The notes under the pieces are model-generated. The model was not told where the DNA came from, ran no database searches, and was given only the letters and a program-made list of their open reading frames with translations. Made by a program: the position numbers and the translations under genes. A DNA stretch of 64,000 nucleotides, from positions 1,240,001 through 1,304,000 of the forward strand of contig NZ_JAHXMY010000002.1 in the NCBI RefSeq assembly GCF_023149035.1, read 5' to 3'. How positions within the stretch are numbered: the first letter of the stretch is position 1; each line of letters opens with the position of its first letter. The DNA is from Microbacterium sp. EYE_78. Its GTDB lineage: Bacteria > Actinomycetota > Actinomycetes > Actinomycetales > Microbacteriaceae. Positions 1 to 9,086 of this stretch are shown piece by piece.

Positions 1-816
1 GCGGAACTCACCCGAGCCCGAGACCGCGGCCTGCGCGACGAAGTCCCCGAGGAGCGGAACGACGTCGGCGCGGCAGCGCAGCTCGACGAGCGGGTCGGAG
101 TCCGCCGGCTGGAACAGCCCCGGCACGGCGTCGGCGCCGTGCAGACTCGGGATGCCGGTCACCTCGACGTCCGAGACCCGGTCCAGATGGAAGGTGCGCA
201 CCGCCTCGCGCAGGTGACACCAGCCCTGCAGGTACCACTGGCCGTCGGCGATGTGCACCTTGACGGGGTCGACCGTGCGCGTGGTCGGCGCGGCATCCGG
301 CGCCTGGTAGGTGAACGAGACCGCCACACCGCGCGAGAGCGCCTCGGCGACCGCGGTGCGCACGCCGTCCACGGCCGGCGTCGCGACGATCACCTCGGCG
401 GGCGAACTCGAGGCGCCTCGTGCCAGCTTGGCGAGCAGTCCCTGCACCACACCGCTGTCCCCGACACCCGGGAGCGAGGCCGCGAGCTGCAAGCCGGCCA
501 GCAGCGCCGCCGCCTCGCGCGCGGTCAGGCGCGGCGTCCGCTCGAGCCCCACGGAGTTGGTGAGGGAGATGCGGTCCTGCTCGTCGAGCAGATCCCAGTC
601 GATGTCGAAGAGGTCGTTGGCCATCTGCCAGAAGCCGCCCTCGCCCGGAAGGCCGATGACCGTGAGCTTCTCGACCATCTCCCGCATCTCCTCGGGCGCG
701 ACGTCGAAATCAGCAGCGGCGTCGGCGAGCGAGACCTCCCCCTTCGCGATGAGGTACGGAACGAGCTGCAGGATGAGCGATGCGCGGTCGGTCGCGACCA
801 GGGGCAGCGGACTCAC
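1..816 (-). CDS. pafC: PafC-type WYL-domain transcriptional regulator (3' end cut by window edge)
   Basis: Probable DNA-damage-response activator that acts with PafB. The 272 visible codons have a helical N-terminal half and a WYL domain at about residues 160-225, with the W-Y-L triplet visible at residues 194-196. The stop lies beyond the left edge. The GTG start overlaps the stop of the upstream pafB in a GTGA arrangement, so the two are translationally coupled. The family is known from mycobacteria, where PafB and PafC together switch on RecA/LexA-independent repair genes. The PafC assignment rests on gene order and the divergence of the two copies. It could simply be called a WYL regulator. 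Confidence 0.85.
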   Translation of the reverse strand, partial: MSPLPLVATDRASLILQLVPYLIAKGEVSLADAAADFDVAPEEMREMVEKLTVIGLPGEGGFWQMANDLFDIDWDLLDEQDRISLTNSVGLERTPRLTAREAAALLAGLQLAASLPGVGDSGVVQGLLAKLARGASSSPAEVIVATPAVDGVRTAVAEALSRGVAVSFTYQAPDAAPTTRTVDPVKVHIADGQWYLQGWCHLREAVRTFHLDRVSDVEVTGIPSLHGADAVPGLFQPADSDPLVELRCRADVVPLLGDFVAQAAVSGSGEFR

Positions 817-1826
817 GAGGCTGCACCTCCCGGCATCCCGCCGTGTACATCGGATGCCCGGCGCAACCGCTCGATCACGTCCCGCCGGAGAGCGGCGGGT
901 TCGACCACCCGGACCTCGGGACCGTACGAGGCGAGCTCGTCGGCGAAGACCTGCGCGTCGACGTACGGCACGCGGATGCCCTGCTCGGCGTCGCTCGAGA
1001 CGGCGCGGCGCAGGAGCCGCAGCGCGGCCTCGGTGCCGGGTTCGACCTCGAGCAGCGCGCGCTGCCGCTCCGCGACGGCGGCCAGACCCGCCAGCGCCTG
1101 CTCACCGGCACCGTCGCGGAGTGAGAGGTCGAACGGCGTGCGGGTCACGACGACCGCGGAGGAGATGCGGGTGAGCAGGAAGGTCCGCTCCGCGCCCTGA
1201 CCGAGATCGAAGCCGTACACGTGCCAGCGCCCCTCGTAGTCGATGAGCGCCAACGGCTGCACGCGGCGGCGATGGGCGGCATCCGACCCGCCCTTGATGT
1301 AGTCGAACTCGACCACCCGCCCCTGCTCGATCGCTCGCTGAAGCGGCGCGAAGGAGGGCTCGCGCAGGCTGATGCGGGGTGCGTAGCCGATGATGGGCGC
1401 GTCCACGTCGATGCCGAGGGCCCGGATCTTGCGGAGCCCGCTGCGCGCGGACGCCGACATTGACGTCTCGCCCCACACGCCGCTCGCGAGGTTGAGGACG
1501 GCGATCTCGGCGGGGGTGAAGTCGATGTCGACCGGGAGGGAGTACTCCGCGGTCGGGATGCGGTAGCGCGCCTCGCGGAGGTCGTCGGGGTCCGCGTAGT
1601 CGCCGATCGTCTCGATCGGGACGCCCAGGGAGCGGAGGCTCTCCTTGTCGCGTTCGAACATCTTCTCGAGTGCGTCCTTCGACGCACCGGCATCGGACTG
1701 CTCGCGATAGCCCGACACGGACGAGAGGATGGCGTCCTTCGTCAGTCCTTGTTCCGTCGCGAGCAGCGCGACGACGAGGTTGACGAGACGTTCCTCGGGC
1801 GCGCTGCGGATCGGTTCGGTGGGCAC
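813..1826 (-). CDS. pafB: PafB-type WYL-domain transcriptional regulator
   Basis: Transcriptional regulator of 337 aa. An N-terminal winged-helix region (about residues 10-75) precedes a WYL domain (about 160-225) in which the signature reads W-H-V at 201-203. It is first in the pafB-pafC pair and shares a GTGA overlap with pafC. GTG was chosen as start because homologous sequence begins there and a TAGGAT hexamer ends 6 nt upstream, which implies a leaderless transcript. In mycobacteria the PafBC complex activates repair genes after DNA damage. Candidate target promoters of that type occur in this window upstream of uvrA and of the helicase at 9087-10943. Confidence 0.88.
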   Translation of the reverse strand: MPTEPIRSAPEERLVNLVVALLATEQGLTKDAILSSVSGYREQSDAGASKDALEKMFERDKESLRSLGVPIETIGDYADPDDLREARYRIPTAEYSLPVDIDFTPAEIAVLNLASGVWGETSMSASARSGLRKIRALGIDVDAPIIGYAPRISLREPSFAPLQRAIEQGRVVEFDYIKGGSDAAHRRRVQPLALIDYEGRWHVYGFDLGQGAERTFLLTRISSAVVVTRTPFDLSLRDGAGEQALAGLAAVAERQRALLEVEPGTEAALRLLRRAVSSDAEQGIRVPYVDAQVFADELASYGPEVRVVEPAALRRDVIERLRRASDVHGGMPGGAAS

Positions 1827-1832
1827 CCTGCA

Positions 1833-1838
1833 ATCCTA
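1833..1838 (-). promoter_or_regulatory. -10 box of pafB (leaderless)
   Basis: TAGGAT on the minus strand ends 6 nt before the GTG of pafB, so the transcript probably starts at or next to the start codon. No Shine-Dalgarno sequence is visible. There is no GTCRGTG element 8 nt upstream, so pafB itself does not look PafBC-activated. Confidence 0.5.
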
Positions 1839-1870
1839 GGCACTGCCGGCCCCTGCGTCGGGGCGGACCC

Positions 1871-2839
1871 TCACTGTGTCGGGGCGGGCTGCTCGGTCGT
1901 GATGTCGTCGATGCCGAGGATGTCGATCACGAAGACGAGGGTCGAACCGCCCGGGATAGTGCCGGAGTCCTCGTCGCCGTAGCCGAGCTCCGGCGGGATG
2001 ACGACCAGCACCTGGGAGCCGACGGTCTGGCCCTCGATCGCCTGGGCGAACCCGTCGACGACACCGTCGAGCGAGAACGTCTGCGGGGAGCCGTTCTGCC
2101 ACGAGGAATCGAACACCTCTCCGGTCTCCCAGAGGACGCCGGTGTAGTGCACCCGCGGGCGCGAGTCGGCGTCGATGACCGCACCGTCACCCTTCTTGAG
2201 GGTCTTGACCACGAGGTCTGCCGGCGGCGCGGCGTCCGGAACGACGATCCCGGGCGTGCCGTCGGGGGCCAGGACGACCGTCGGGATGCCGCTGCCGTCG
2301 ACGTACTGCGGCGTCCCGTTCGCGGCGGCGAGGAACACCGTGTTGAGGTCGAGGACGACGACCGCGGACTGATCCTCGTCGATGCCGATCTGCGACACGA
2401 CCTCGGCGGGGAGATCGGATGCCGGGATCGCGCCGACCGTGCGGGAGCCCGGACGGGCGCACTGCAGCATGTCCGCGACCCCGGTGAAGGTGTCGTCGAG
2501 CGTGGCGACGGACACCACGGTCGTGGGCGCGGCGAGGACGGTCTGACCGGTCGCCCCGTTCAGGACCGCGATCCCGACCTGGACGTCCTGTGCCGAGGTC
2601 GTGATCGGCGTGCCCGATCCCTCCGCCAGATCGGTGAACGCGGTCTTCGTCACGTAGACGGGCGCAGTCGTCGTGGCGGCGGGCTGACCCTGCTCGCCCG
2701 TCACATCCACGAGCGCGAGCGAGGACGCGTCCGATGTCGTGCGGTCGCACGCGGCCGCGGCGGATCCGCCGGGTGCGCAGCCGACCAGTGCGAGCGCGGT
2801 GAGGCCGAGCGCGGCCACGGCAGCGGGAATTCGACGCAT
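1871..2839 (-). CDS. FKBP-type peptidyl-prolyl isomerase, lipoprotein
   Basis: Predicted membrane-anchored proline cis-trans isomerase for exported proteins, 322 aa. A lipoprotein signal peptide ends in LVGC with the lipidated Cys at 21. The C-terminal FKBP domain (about 210-312) keeps the family residues HYTG (231-234), FDSS (243-246) and LGYG (285-288). The middle (about 40-205) resembles a degenerate first FKBP-like domain and has no recognisable active site. The gene follows trmI; a TAGACT hexamer overlapping the end of trmI lies 6 nt before its ATG, so it probably also has its own leaderless promoter. Confidence 0.88.
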   Translation of the reverse strand: MRRIPAAVAALGLTALALVGCAPGGSAAAACDRTTSDASSLALVDVTGEQGQPAATTTAPVYVTKTAFTDLAEGSGTPITTSAQDVQVGIAVLNGATGQTVLAAPTTVVSVATLDDTFTGVADMLQCARPGSRTVGAIPASDLPAEVVSQIGIDEDQSAVVVLDLNTVFLAAANGTPQYVDGSGIPTVVLAPDGTPGIVVPDAAPPADLVVKTLKKGDGAVIDADSRPRVHYTGVLWETGEVFDSSWQNGSPQTFSLDGVVDGFAQAIEGQTVGSQVLVVIPPELGYGDEDSGTIPGGSTLVFVIDILGIDDITTEQPAPTQ

Positions 2840-2843
2840 TCGC

Positions 2844-3857
2844 TCAGTCTACGGTGTCGTCCGACCGGTCTCCGGACGCCTGACGGGCTCCCTCGACCGC
2901 GCGCTGGGCGTCGCGGACCCGCTTGCGCAGATTCTTGTCGGTGATCTCGCGATCACCGACGGCGCCCGGGGTCCAGGCCTCGACGTCCGCGTCCGCATAG
3001 GACGGCTTCTTGAGCGCCCGCTTGCGGACGTCGGGCGGCATGGCGCCCGGTGCCAGCCGTCGCGCCGTGAGCAGGAACCCGGTGTGCGCGACCATGCGGT
3101 GATCCGGGCGCACCGCCAGTCCTTCGACGTGCCAGCCGCGCACCATGGTCTCGGTCGCCTCGGGCTCGGTGAACAGGCCCGAGTGGCGGATGTACTCGGC
3201 GACCCGGCTGAGCTGGGTCGCCGTCGCGATGTAGCAGAGCACGACGCCACCGGGGGTCAGCGCCTCGGCGACCGCGTCGATGCACTCCCAGGGCGCCAGC
3301 ATGTCGAGGACGACCCGGTCGACCGTTCCGGGATCGGCGACGCGAGGGAGCTCCTCGACGAGGTCGCCGACGACCACGTTCCATGCATCGGGGTAGTGGC
3401 CGAGGAAGGTCTCCACGTTGGCCTCGGCGACCTGGGAGAACTCCTCCCGGCGTTCGAACGAGTGGAGTCTGCCGGAGGTGCCGATGGCCCGCAGCAGCCA
3501 CAGCGACAGCGCACCCGAGCCGACGCCCGCCTCGACGACGGTCGCGCCCGGGAAGATGTCCGCGGCGGCGAGGATCTGGGCGGCGTCCTTCGGGTAGACG
3601 ATCGCCGCCCCGCGCGGCATGGACATCACGAAGTCGCGCAGCAGCGGACGGAGCGCCAGGTATTCGTGGCCGCCGCTGCCCACGACCACCGAGCCGTCGG
3701 GCTGGCCGATGATGCCCTCGTGGCGGAGCACGCCGTGGTGGGTGTGCAGCTCACCGCCCTCGCGCAGGGTGATCGTGTGCAGGCGACCTTTGGGGCCCGT
3801 CAGCTGCACCCGGTCGCCGAGACGGAACGGTCCGCTGGGGCGCAGATCGGCGCTCAC
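2844..3857 (-). CDS. trmI: tRNA (adenine-N1)-methyltransferase, TrmI family
   Basis: SAM-dependent enzyme that makes 1-methyladenosine at position 58 of tRNA, 337 aa. The N-terminal beta domain (about 1-75) is followed by a Rossmann methyltransferase domain with SAM motif EAGVGSGALS at 109-118 and catalytic-region DMLAPW at 185-190. A charged tail follows residue 285. GTG was chosen as start because it overlaps the TGA of the upstream HAD phosphatase (GTGA) and because family homology begins there; a much longer reading frame continues upstream but lies inside the phosphatase gene. Confidence 0.93.
   Translation of the reverse strand: MSADLRPSGPFRLGDRVQLTGPKGRLHTITLREGGELHTHHGVLRHEGIIGQPDGSVVVGSGGHEYLALRPLLRDFVMSMPRGAAIVYPKDAAQILAAADIFPGATVVEAGVGSGALSLWLLRAIGTSGRLHSFERREEFSQVAEANVETFLGHYPDAWNVVVGDLVEELPRVADPGTVDRVVLDMLAPWECIDAVAEALTPGGVVLCYIATATQLSRVAEYIRHSGLFTEPEATETMVRGWHVEGLAVRPDHRMVAHTGFLLTARRLAPGAMPPDVRKRALKKPSYADADVEAWTPGAVGDREITDKNLRKRVRDAQRAVEGARQASGDRSDDTVD
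2846..2851 (-). promoter_or_regulatory. -10 box of the FKBP lipoprotein gene
   Basis: TAGACT on the minus strand lies within the last codons of trmI and ends 6 nt before the ATG of the FKBP gene. This is the same geometry seen at other leaderless starts in the window. Confidence 0.4.
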
Positions 3858-4534
3858 GCGTCCACCTCCGCCCGCGCGGAGGCGAAGACGGCGGCGACGT
3901 CCGCGACGCTGCGACCCTCGAGCGTGTCCCATAGCGCGTGCGCCCCGACCTCGCCGAGCGGGATCATGTGCGGGATGCCGACGGTCACCGCGCCCGATGC
4001 GATCGCCGAGCGGGCGCCGTTGACCGAGTCCTCGAACGCCACCGTGTCGGCGGGCGCGACGCCCAGCGCCTCGCACGCCTGCAGGTACGGGTCGGGGTGG
4101 GGCTTCGGCCGGGCCACGTCGTCGCCGCCGATGACGAGGTCGAACGCATCGAAGTCGATGAGGTCGACGATCTCGCGGGCCATCCTGCTCATCGACATGG
4201 TCACGAGCGCCGTGGGGACGCCCGCGGCGCGCAGCTCGCGCAGCAGCTCCCGTGCACCCGGACGGAACGGGACGCCGAGCTCACGCAGCTGGCGCAGCAC
4301 CTCGTCGGTCAGATGCGCGACGATCTCATCGACCTCCAGCCGGACGCCCGCGCCCTGGAGGATGCGGGCGGCGTCCTCGAGCCCCAGACCGACCATGCCG
4401 AGCGCCTGCTCGTGGGTCCAGGAGCCGCCGAAGCGCTCGACGAGCGGGGTCTCGGCGGCCATCCAGTACGGCTCGGTGTCGACGAGGGTGCCGTCCATGT
4501 CCCAGAGGACCGCGGCGGGAAGGGGGGAAGTCAC
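3854..4534 (-). CDS. HAD-superfamily phosphatase
   Basis: Haloacid-dehalogenase-type phosphatase or phosphoglucomutase of 226 aa, substrate unknown. Motif I DMDGT is at residues 12-16 with Asp12 the expected nucleophile, followed by a helical cap (about 20-85). Motif II is the Thr-Met-Ser stretch near 113, and motifs III/IV are VIGGDDVARPKP and AFEDSVNGA. GTG start; a TACGAT hexamer ends 6 nt upstream and there is no ribosome-binding site, so it is probably leaderless. It is transcribed divergently from the PAC2 gene and is coupled to trmI by a GTGA overlap. Confidence 0.88.
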   Translation of the reverse strand: MTSPLPAAVLWDMDGTLVDTEPYWMAAETPLVERFGGSWTHEQALGMVGLGLEDAARILQGAGVRLEVDEIVAHLTDEVLRQLRELGVPFRPGARELLRELRAAGVPTALVTMSMSRMAREIVDLIDFDAFDLVIGGDDVARPKPHPDPYLQACEALGVAPADTVAFEDSVNGARSAIASGAVTVGIPHMIPLGEVGAHALWDTLEGRSVADVAAVFASARAEVDA

Positions 4535-4540
4535 CGGTCA

Positions 4541-4546
4541 ATCGTA
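4541..4546 (-). promoter_or_regulatory. -10 box of the HAD phosphatase gene
   Basis: TACGAT on the minus strand, 6 nt before the GTG start. It is likely to drive the HAD phosphatase-trmI pair as a leaderless transcript. Confidence 0.45.
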
Positions 4547-4613
4547 TGCGAGCACCTCTGCCCGCCCCTGTGAGCGCGGGCGTATCGTGGGGGTACCGAC
4601 AGAGAGGACGTCC

Positions 4614-5477
4614 GTGCAGGGACTGGGACAGCGGGTGCTCGTGATCGCCTTCGACGGCTGGAACGACGCCGGAGAGGCGGCGACGGCCGCGGCATCCCAG
4701 CTGCGTTCCTCGGGTGAGTTCGAGAAGGTCTTCGGGGTCGATCCCGAGCTCTATTTCGACTACCAGTACACGCGGCCGCAGATGCGTCTCGATCCCGACG
4801 GCGCTCGCCGACTCGTGTGGCCCGATGCCACGCTGTGGCGCCCGGCCGCCCGGCACCCCGAGGGCGTCGACCTCTGGCTGCTGACCGGCACGGAGCCGGC
4901 GCGGGCGTGGCAGGCGTTCGCTGCGGAGTTCGTCGACGCCGCGCTGCGCGAGGACATCACCGGCATCGTCGCCCTCGGGTCGATGATGAGCGATGTCCCC
5001 CACACGCGACCGATCTCGGTCTTCGCCGGGTCGGAGAACGAAGAGCTCCGCAGTGCGCTCGAGCTCGAGCGCTCGACGTACGAAGGCCCCGTCGGCATCC
5101 TCTCCGCGCTCGCCGCGGCCGGTGAGGCCGCCGGCATCCCGACCGCCGGGCTCTGGGCGAGTGTGCCGCACTACGTCGCGGGCCACACGCCCTCCCCCAA
5201 GGCCACGCTGGCCCTGCTGGACAAGCTGTCGGAGATCACCGGGGCCGTCATCGAACGCGGTGTCCTGCCGGCCGACGCTCTCGCGTGGGAGGCCTCGATC
5301 GACGCGGCCGCCGCAGACGACGAGGAGATGACGGAGTACATCAAGCAGCTGGAGAGCACCCGGGACGCCTGGGACTCCCCGGAGGCATCCGGCGACGCGA
5401 TCGCCCAGGAGTTCGAGCAGTACCTGCGCCGCCGCGGCGACGGACCGCGCGGGCCGAAGGACGACCCCCGGCGCTGA
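4614..5477 (+). CDS. PAC2 family protein
   Basis: Cytoplasmic protein of 287 aa similar throughout to the PAC2 (proteasome assembly chaperone 2) family, which is widespread in actinobacteria including lineages without proteasomes. The biochemical role is unknown. Sequence such as VLVIAFDGWNDAGEAATAA opens the domain, and GIVALGSMMSDVPHTRP is in the middle. The last 40 residues are acidic and then basic. GTG start with AGAGAGG upstream and a TATCGT hexamer at 4583-4588. The reading frame is open far upstream, but that stretch is antisense to three real genes. Confidence 0.85.
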   Translation: MQGLGQRVLVIAFDGWNDAGEAATAAASQLRSSGEFEKVFGVDPELYFDYQYTRPQMRLDPDGARRLVWPDATLWRPAARHPEGVDLWLLTGTEPARAWQAFAAEFVDAALREDITGIVALGSMMSDVPHTRPISVFAGSENEELRSALELERSTYEGPVGILSALAAAGEAAGIPTAGLWASVPHYVAGHTPSPKATLALLDKLSEITGAVIERGVLPADALAWEASIDAAAADDEEMTEYIKQLESTRDAWDSPEASGDAIAQEFEQYLRRRGDGPRGPKDDPRR

Positions 5478-5486
5478 CGCGGCGGA

Positions 5487-6320
5487 TCAGTACGCCTGCA
5501 GCGCTCCGGTCGCGAGCAGCACGATCAGCACCGCGCCGAGGACGACCCGGTAGACGACGAAGGGCAGGAAGCTGCCCTTCTTCAGGTAGCGCATCAGGTA
5601 GGCGATGACGGCGAGCCCGACACCGAAGGAGACCACTGTCGCGACGGCGGTCTCGCCGAGGCTGAACACCGACTCGCCGGGTTCGCGGATCGCCTGGACG
5701 AGCTCGTAGAGCCCGCTGCCGAAGACGGCGGGGACGGCGAGGAGGAAGGCCACCTCGGCGGCCGCCGGCCGCGTGTACCCGAGCGCGAGTCCGGCCGTCG
5801 TGGTGGCGCCCGAGCGCGAGACGCCCGGGATCAGGGCGAGTGCCTGCGCGAAGCCGAGCGTGAGACCGTGCCCCATCGTCAGGTCCTTCTCGGTGCGCAC
5901 CCGTCGGCCCAAGGCGTCGGCGACGCCGAGGATCACACCGAAGACGATCAGGACGATCGCGACGAGCCAGAGGTTCCGGAACGTGTCGCGGATGACGTCC
6001 TGGAAGAGGAAGCCCAGCACGCCGATCGGGAGGGTGCCGATGATGACGATCCAGCCCATGCGGGCATCGGGGTCGTTCCGCGGGATTCGGCCCGTGAGCG
6101 ATTTCGCCCACGCCGCGATGATCCGAACGATGCGGTTCCAGAAGTAGACGAGGACGGCGAGCTCGGTCCCGATCTGCGTGATCGCGGTGAACGTGGCACC
6201 CGGGTCCTCGGCCGACGGGAGGAACTCCCCCACGATGCGCAGGTGTGCGCTCGAGGAGATCGGCAGGAACTCGGTCAGGCCCTGGACGATGCCGAGGATG
6301 ATCGCCTCGATGAACTGCAT
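5487..6320 (-). CDS. uppP: Undecaprenyl-diphosphatase (BacA/UppP)
   Basis: Integral membrane phosphatase that recycles undecaprenyl pyrophosphate to the lipid carrier of cell-wall synthesis, 277 aa with about eight membrane segments. The two catalytic signatures are present: [14 protein letters not shown] at 14-27 and PGVSRSG at 165-171. GAAAGG lies upstream of the ATG. The gene is 11 nt downstream of the M20 peptidase gene on the same strand, so they may be cotranscribed. It ends 9 nt from the convergent PAC2 gene. Confidence 0.96.
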   Translation of the reverse strand: MQFIEAIILGIVQGLTEFLPISSSAHLRIVGEFLPSAEDPGATFTAITQIGTELAVLVYFWNRIVRIIAAWAKSLTGRIPRNDPDARMGWIVIIGTLPIGVLGFLFQDVIRDTFRNLWLVAIVLIVFGVILGVADALGRRVRTEKDLTMGHGLTLGFAQALALIPGVSRSGATTTAGLALGYTRPAAAEVAFLLAVPAVFGSGLYELVQAIREPGESVFSLGETAVATVVSFGVGLAVIAYLMRYLKKGSFLPFVVYRVVLGAVLIVLLATGALQAY

Positions 6321-6331
6321 GCGGGGGCCTT

Positions 6332-7630
6332 TCAGTACGTACGGAGCAGATCGGTGAGCACGCGCTGCCCGAAGACCAGCGCGTCGATGGGGACGCGCTC
6401 GTCGACACCGTGGAACATGCCGGTGAAGTCCAGGTCGGCGGGCAGTCGCAGCGGTGCGAAGCCGAACCCCGCGATGCCGAGTTCGGCGAGGGCCTTGTTG
6501 TCGGTCCCTCCCCCCATAAGGTACGGGATCACCGGGATTCCGGGATCATGCCGCCCCAGCGCGCCGACCATCGCGTCCACGAGATCCCCGGCGAAGGGGA
6601 CCTCGAGTCCGATGTCCCGGTGCACGACCTCGATGACGATGTCGTCGCCGACGATGCGCTGGACCTGGGCGATGACGGCGTCCTCGTGCCCAGGCAGGGT
6701 GCGGACGTCGATCGCGGCGGTTGCCGCATCCGGGATCACGTTGTGCTTGTAGCCGGCGGTCAGGCCCGTGGGGTTGGTGGTGGTGCGGAAGGTGGATCGG
6801 AGGAAGGCGGATGCCGGGCCCGCCGCGTCCGCGACGGTGTCGGGGTCATCGGCCGGAGTCCCGGAGATGTCGGCGAGCGACCCGACGAGCTGGCGGGTGG
6901 TCGAGGTCAGCTCGATCGGCCACCCCGTGCGGCCGAGGGCGGCGACGGCTTCGGCGAGGCGGGTGACCGCGTTGTCGGGGTGATGACGGCTGCCGTGGCC
7001 TGCGAGCCCCTTGGCATGCAGCCGGATCCAGATGAGCGCCTTCTCCCCCACCTGCAGCAGGTAGGCGCGCGTGTCGCCGACGGCGATCGAGTAGCCGCCG
7101 ACCTCGCTGATCGCCTCGGTCGCGCCCGCGAACCACTCCGCGCGGTCCTTCACGACGAGCTGCGATCCCTCGACGCCGCCGTTCTCCTCGTCGGCGAAGA
7201 ACGTGACGATGAGGTCGCGCTCGGGCTGCTCGCCGGCGCGGAGGATGTCGGCCACCGAGGTGAGGATCATGGCGTCCATGTCCTTCATGTCGACGGCGCC
7301 GCGTCCCCAGAGCATGCCGTCCTTCACCACGCCGGCGAACGGGTCGACGCTCCAGTCGTCGGCCACGGCGGGGACGACGTCGAGGTGACCGTGCAGGATC
7401 AGCGCGGGCTTGTCGCGGTCGCGGCCCGGGATGCGCGCCGTCACGTTGGTGCGACGAGGGACCGGCTCGTAGTACTCCGGGGTGAGGCCGAGGGACTCCA
7501 GGTAGGCGCCGACGTACTCCGCCGCCTCCCGCTCGCCGTGCGCGCGGCCCTCCCCGTAGTTCGTCGTGTCGAATCGGATCAGGTCGCGCGCGACGCGCGC
7601 GACCTCGGGCAGATCGTCGTGAGCGGACAT
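6332..7630 (-). CDS. M20/M25/M40 family metallopeptidase
   Basis: Predicted di-zinc amidohydrolase or dipeptidase of 432 aa in the cytoplasm. Metal-binding residues are visible: HGHLDVVPA at 80-88 (His82, Asp84), Asp114 in GAVDMKD, and Glu148-Glu149 in FADEENGG. A dimerisation domain follows at about 190-320. The substrate cannot be read from sequence; such genes are often labelled ArgE/DapE-related. The ATG is preceded by TAGCGT with 6 nt between, so the mRNA is probably leaderless. tRNA-Leu and its terminator lie just upstream. Confidence 0.9.
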   Translation of the reverse strand: MSAHDDLPEVARVARDLIRFDTTNYGEGRAHGEREAAEYVGAYLESLGLTPEYYEPVPRRTNVTARIPGRDRDKPALILHGHLDVVPAVADDWSVDPFAGVVKDGMLWGRGAVDMKDMDAMILTSVADILRAGEQPERDLIVTFFADEENGGVEGSQLVVKDRAEWFAGATEAISEVGGYSIAVGDTRAYLLQVGEKALIWIRLHAKGLAGHGSRHHPDNAVTRLAEAVAALGRTGWPIELTSTTRQLVGSLADISGTPADDPDTVADAAGPASAFLRSTFRTTTNPTGLTAGYKHNVIPDAATAAIDVRTLPGHEDAVIAQVQRIVGDDIVIEVVHRDIGLEVPFAGDLVDAMVGALGRHDPGIPVIPYLMGGGTDNKALAELGIAGFGFAPLRLPADLDFTGMFHGVDERVPIDALVFGQRVLTDLLRTY

Positions 7631-7636
7631 CCCCCC

Positions 7637-7642
7637 ACGCTA
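7637..7642 (-). promoter_or_regulatory. -10 box of the M20 peptidase gene
   Basis: TAGCGT on the minus strand separated from the ATG by six G residues. It is consistent with a leaderless transcript that would also carry uppP. Confidence 0.4.
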
Positions 7643-7686
7643 GCGGCGCTCGTGACGGCGGCTCGGACTGCGACCGAAAACGACGA

Positions 7687-7710
7687 ATGGGCCCCGTTTC
7701 CGGGACCCAT
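7687..7710 (-). terminator. Terminator of tRNA-Leu
   Basis: On the minus strand a 10-bp stem (ATGGGTCCCG with CGGGGCCCAT, one G-T pair) closes a GAAA loop. It begins 10 nt after the tRNA and is followed by a TTTT run at 7680-7677. Confidence 0.8.
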
Positions 7711-7720
7711 TCTGACTCTG

Positions 7721-7805
7721 TGCGCGAGGGGGGACTTGAACCCCCACGCCCTATTCGGGCACTAGCACCTCAAGCTAGCGCGTCTACCTATTCCGCCACC
7801 CGCGC
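7721..7805 (-). tRNA. tRNA-Leu (anticodon GAG)
   Basis: An 85-nt class II tRNA read on the minus strand. The acceptor stem pairs GCGCGGG with CTCGCGC (one G-T pair) and A is the discriminator base. The anticodon arm is CTAGC-TTGAGGT-GCTAG, giving GAG. A long variable arm (GCCCGAATAGGGC) and the T arm GGGGG-TTCAAGT-CCCCC follow. CCA is not encoded. It reads the CUC/CUU leucine codons; CUC is very common in the genes here. Confidence 0.96.
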
Positions 7806-7897
7806 AGAGTTTTCCCCGGCTTTCGGCCGGGATTTTCGGTTTCGCAACCGAGGATCGAGACTAGCACGTTCCCGGCGATGTGAAGAATCGGGCCGGC

Positions 7898-9001
7898 TCA
7901 CGCGGCGGAGACGCCGAACAGCAGACCGAGCAGATAGGTCACGGCGGCGGCCCCGAACCCGATGAGGAGCTGGCGCAGTCCGCGTCGCAGCGGCGGAGCG
8001 CCCGAGAGCAGCCCGACGGTCGCGCCGGTGAGGAGCAGCGCCAGACCGACCAGCGCGAGCGCGAGCGCGACCGCGGCGAGCCCGGACAGGCCGAGGATCC
8101 ACGGCAGCACCGGGATGACGGCACCCGAGGCGAAGAAGGCGAAGCTCGAGGCGGCCGCGCCGAATGCCGACCCGACCGACTCCAGATCTGCGGGCGGCTC
8201 GGCAGCCCGCCGGTACGGCACGGCCCGGTCGCTCGCCTGCGCTGCGCCGATGACGCTCCGGGCGCGCTCGAGTGCGGCCTCCTCGTCCAAACCCCTCGCC
8301 CGGTAGACGAGTGCGAGCTCGTTGGCGTCGAGATCGAGGTCGGGCAGCACATGGTCGGTGTCGTTGTTCGGATGCGTCGCCTCGATGAGCTCGCGCTGCG
8401 ACCGGACCGAGACGAACTCCCCGGCCGCCATCGAGAGCGCACCGGCGAGCAGGCCCGCGATCCCGCTGAAGAGGACGAATTGCGGCGCGACCCCGGTGGC
8501 CCCGATCCCCATGACGAGGGCGAGGTTGGAGACGAGTCCGTCGTTCGCGCCGAACACCGCCGCGCGGAACGTCCCCGACAGCCGCATCCGCCCGCGGGCC
8601 GCGAGGCCCCGCACGACTTCGCCGTGGATCTTCTCGTCCGCTCGCATCGCGGGCGTCGCGTGCGGGTCGTCGTCGTACGGCGAGCGGTTCTCGGCGTTCT
8701 GCGCGAGGGCGAGCACGAAGATCGAACCGAACCGCCGCGCCATCGCCGCCAGCATGCGGGTGCGGATCGAGGCGCGCGGAGGGCGGTGCGGCTCGCCGCC
8801 CAGCAGCGCGAGCCAGTGGGCTTCGTGGCGCCCCTCCGCGTCTGCGAGTGCGACGAGGATGTCGCGCTCCTCCCCCGTCTTCCGCGCGGCGAGCTCGCGG
8901 TAGACCCGCGCCTCGGCACGCTCGTCGACGAGGTACCCGGCCCACCTCCGCCGGTCTCGAGGGGTCGCGTCGGGGACGGGGGTCGTGTTCACCGTGCTCA
9001 T
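7898..9001 (-). CDS. VIT/CCC1-family metal transporter with N-terminal ferritin-like domain
   Basis: Predicted Fe2+/Mn2+ transporter of 367 aa. The first 140 residues form a rubrerythrin/ferritin-like helical region with E-x-x-x-Y, ERD and EGRHEAHW elements able to bind di-iron. The rest is a VIT1/CCC1 membrane domain with about five segments. VIT hallmarks are GANDGLVSNLALVMG near residue 155 and AGALSMAAGEFVSVRSQRE near 185-205. Such fusions are known in bacteria as membrane-bound ferritin exporters. A GAAGAGG ribosome-binding site precedes the ATG. It stands alone between tRNA-Leu and the helicase. Confidence 0.9.
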   Translation of the reverse strand: MSTVNTTPVPDATPRDRRRWAGYLVDERAEARVYRELAARKTGEERDILVALADAEGRHEAHWLALLGGEPHRPPRASIRTRMLAAMARRFGSIFVLALAQNAENRSPYDDDPHATPAMRADEKIHGEVVRGLAARGRMRLSGTFRAAVFGANDGLVSNLALVMGIGATGVAPQFVLFSGIAGLLAGALSMAAGEFVSVRSQRELIEATHPNNDTDHVLPDLDLDANELALVYRARGLDEEAALERARSVIGAAQASDRAVPYRRAAEPPADLESVGSAFGAAASSFAFFASGAVIPVLPWILGLSGLAAVALALALVGLALLLTGATVGLLSGAPPLRRGLRQLLIGFGAAAVTYLLGLLFGVSAA

Positions 9002-9031
9002 GACCTCTTCACGCTAGCCAGCGCGAGCGGG

Positions 9032-9051
9032 CCGGCATGCCCGAATGCCGG
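9032..9051 (-). terminator. Candidate terminator of the helicase gene
   Basis: CCGGCAT and ATGCCGG (7 bp) around a 6-nt loop, 35 nt after the helicase stop. It lacks a U tract, as many actinobacterial terminators do. Confidence 0.4.
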
Positions 9052-9086
9052 AACTGCCAGCATTTCGGGGATCCGAACACGCCGCC

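Noticed and set aside
2739..4613. Very long open frame continuing upstream of the PAC2 gene
   Set aside because: It is antisense to the FKBP, trmI and HAD genes, and its translation is a low-complexity Arg/Pro/Ala mix. Only the part from 4614 matches a protein family.
7815..7831. CCCGGC-TTTCG-GCCGGG hairpin followed by ATTTT on the plus strand
   Set aside because: It would terminate a plus-strand transcript, but none is present; on the minus strand it has no U tract. Possibly part of the tRNA-Leu leader region.
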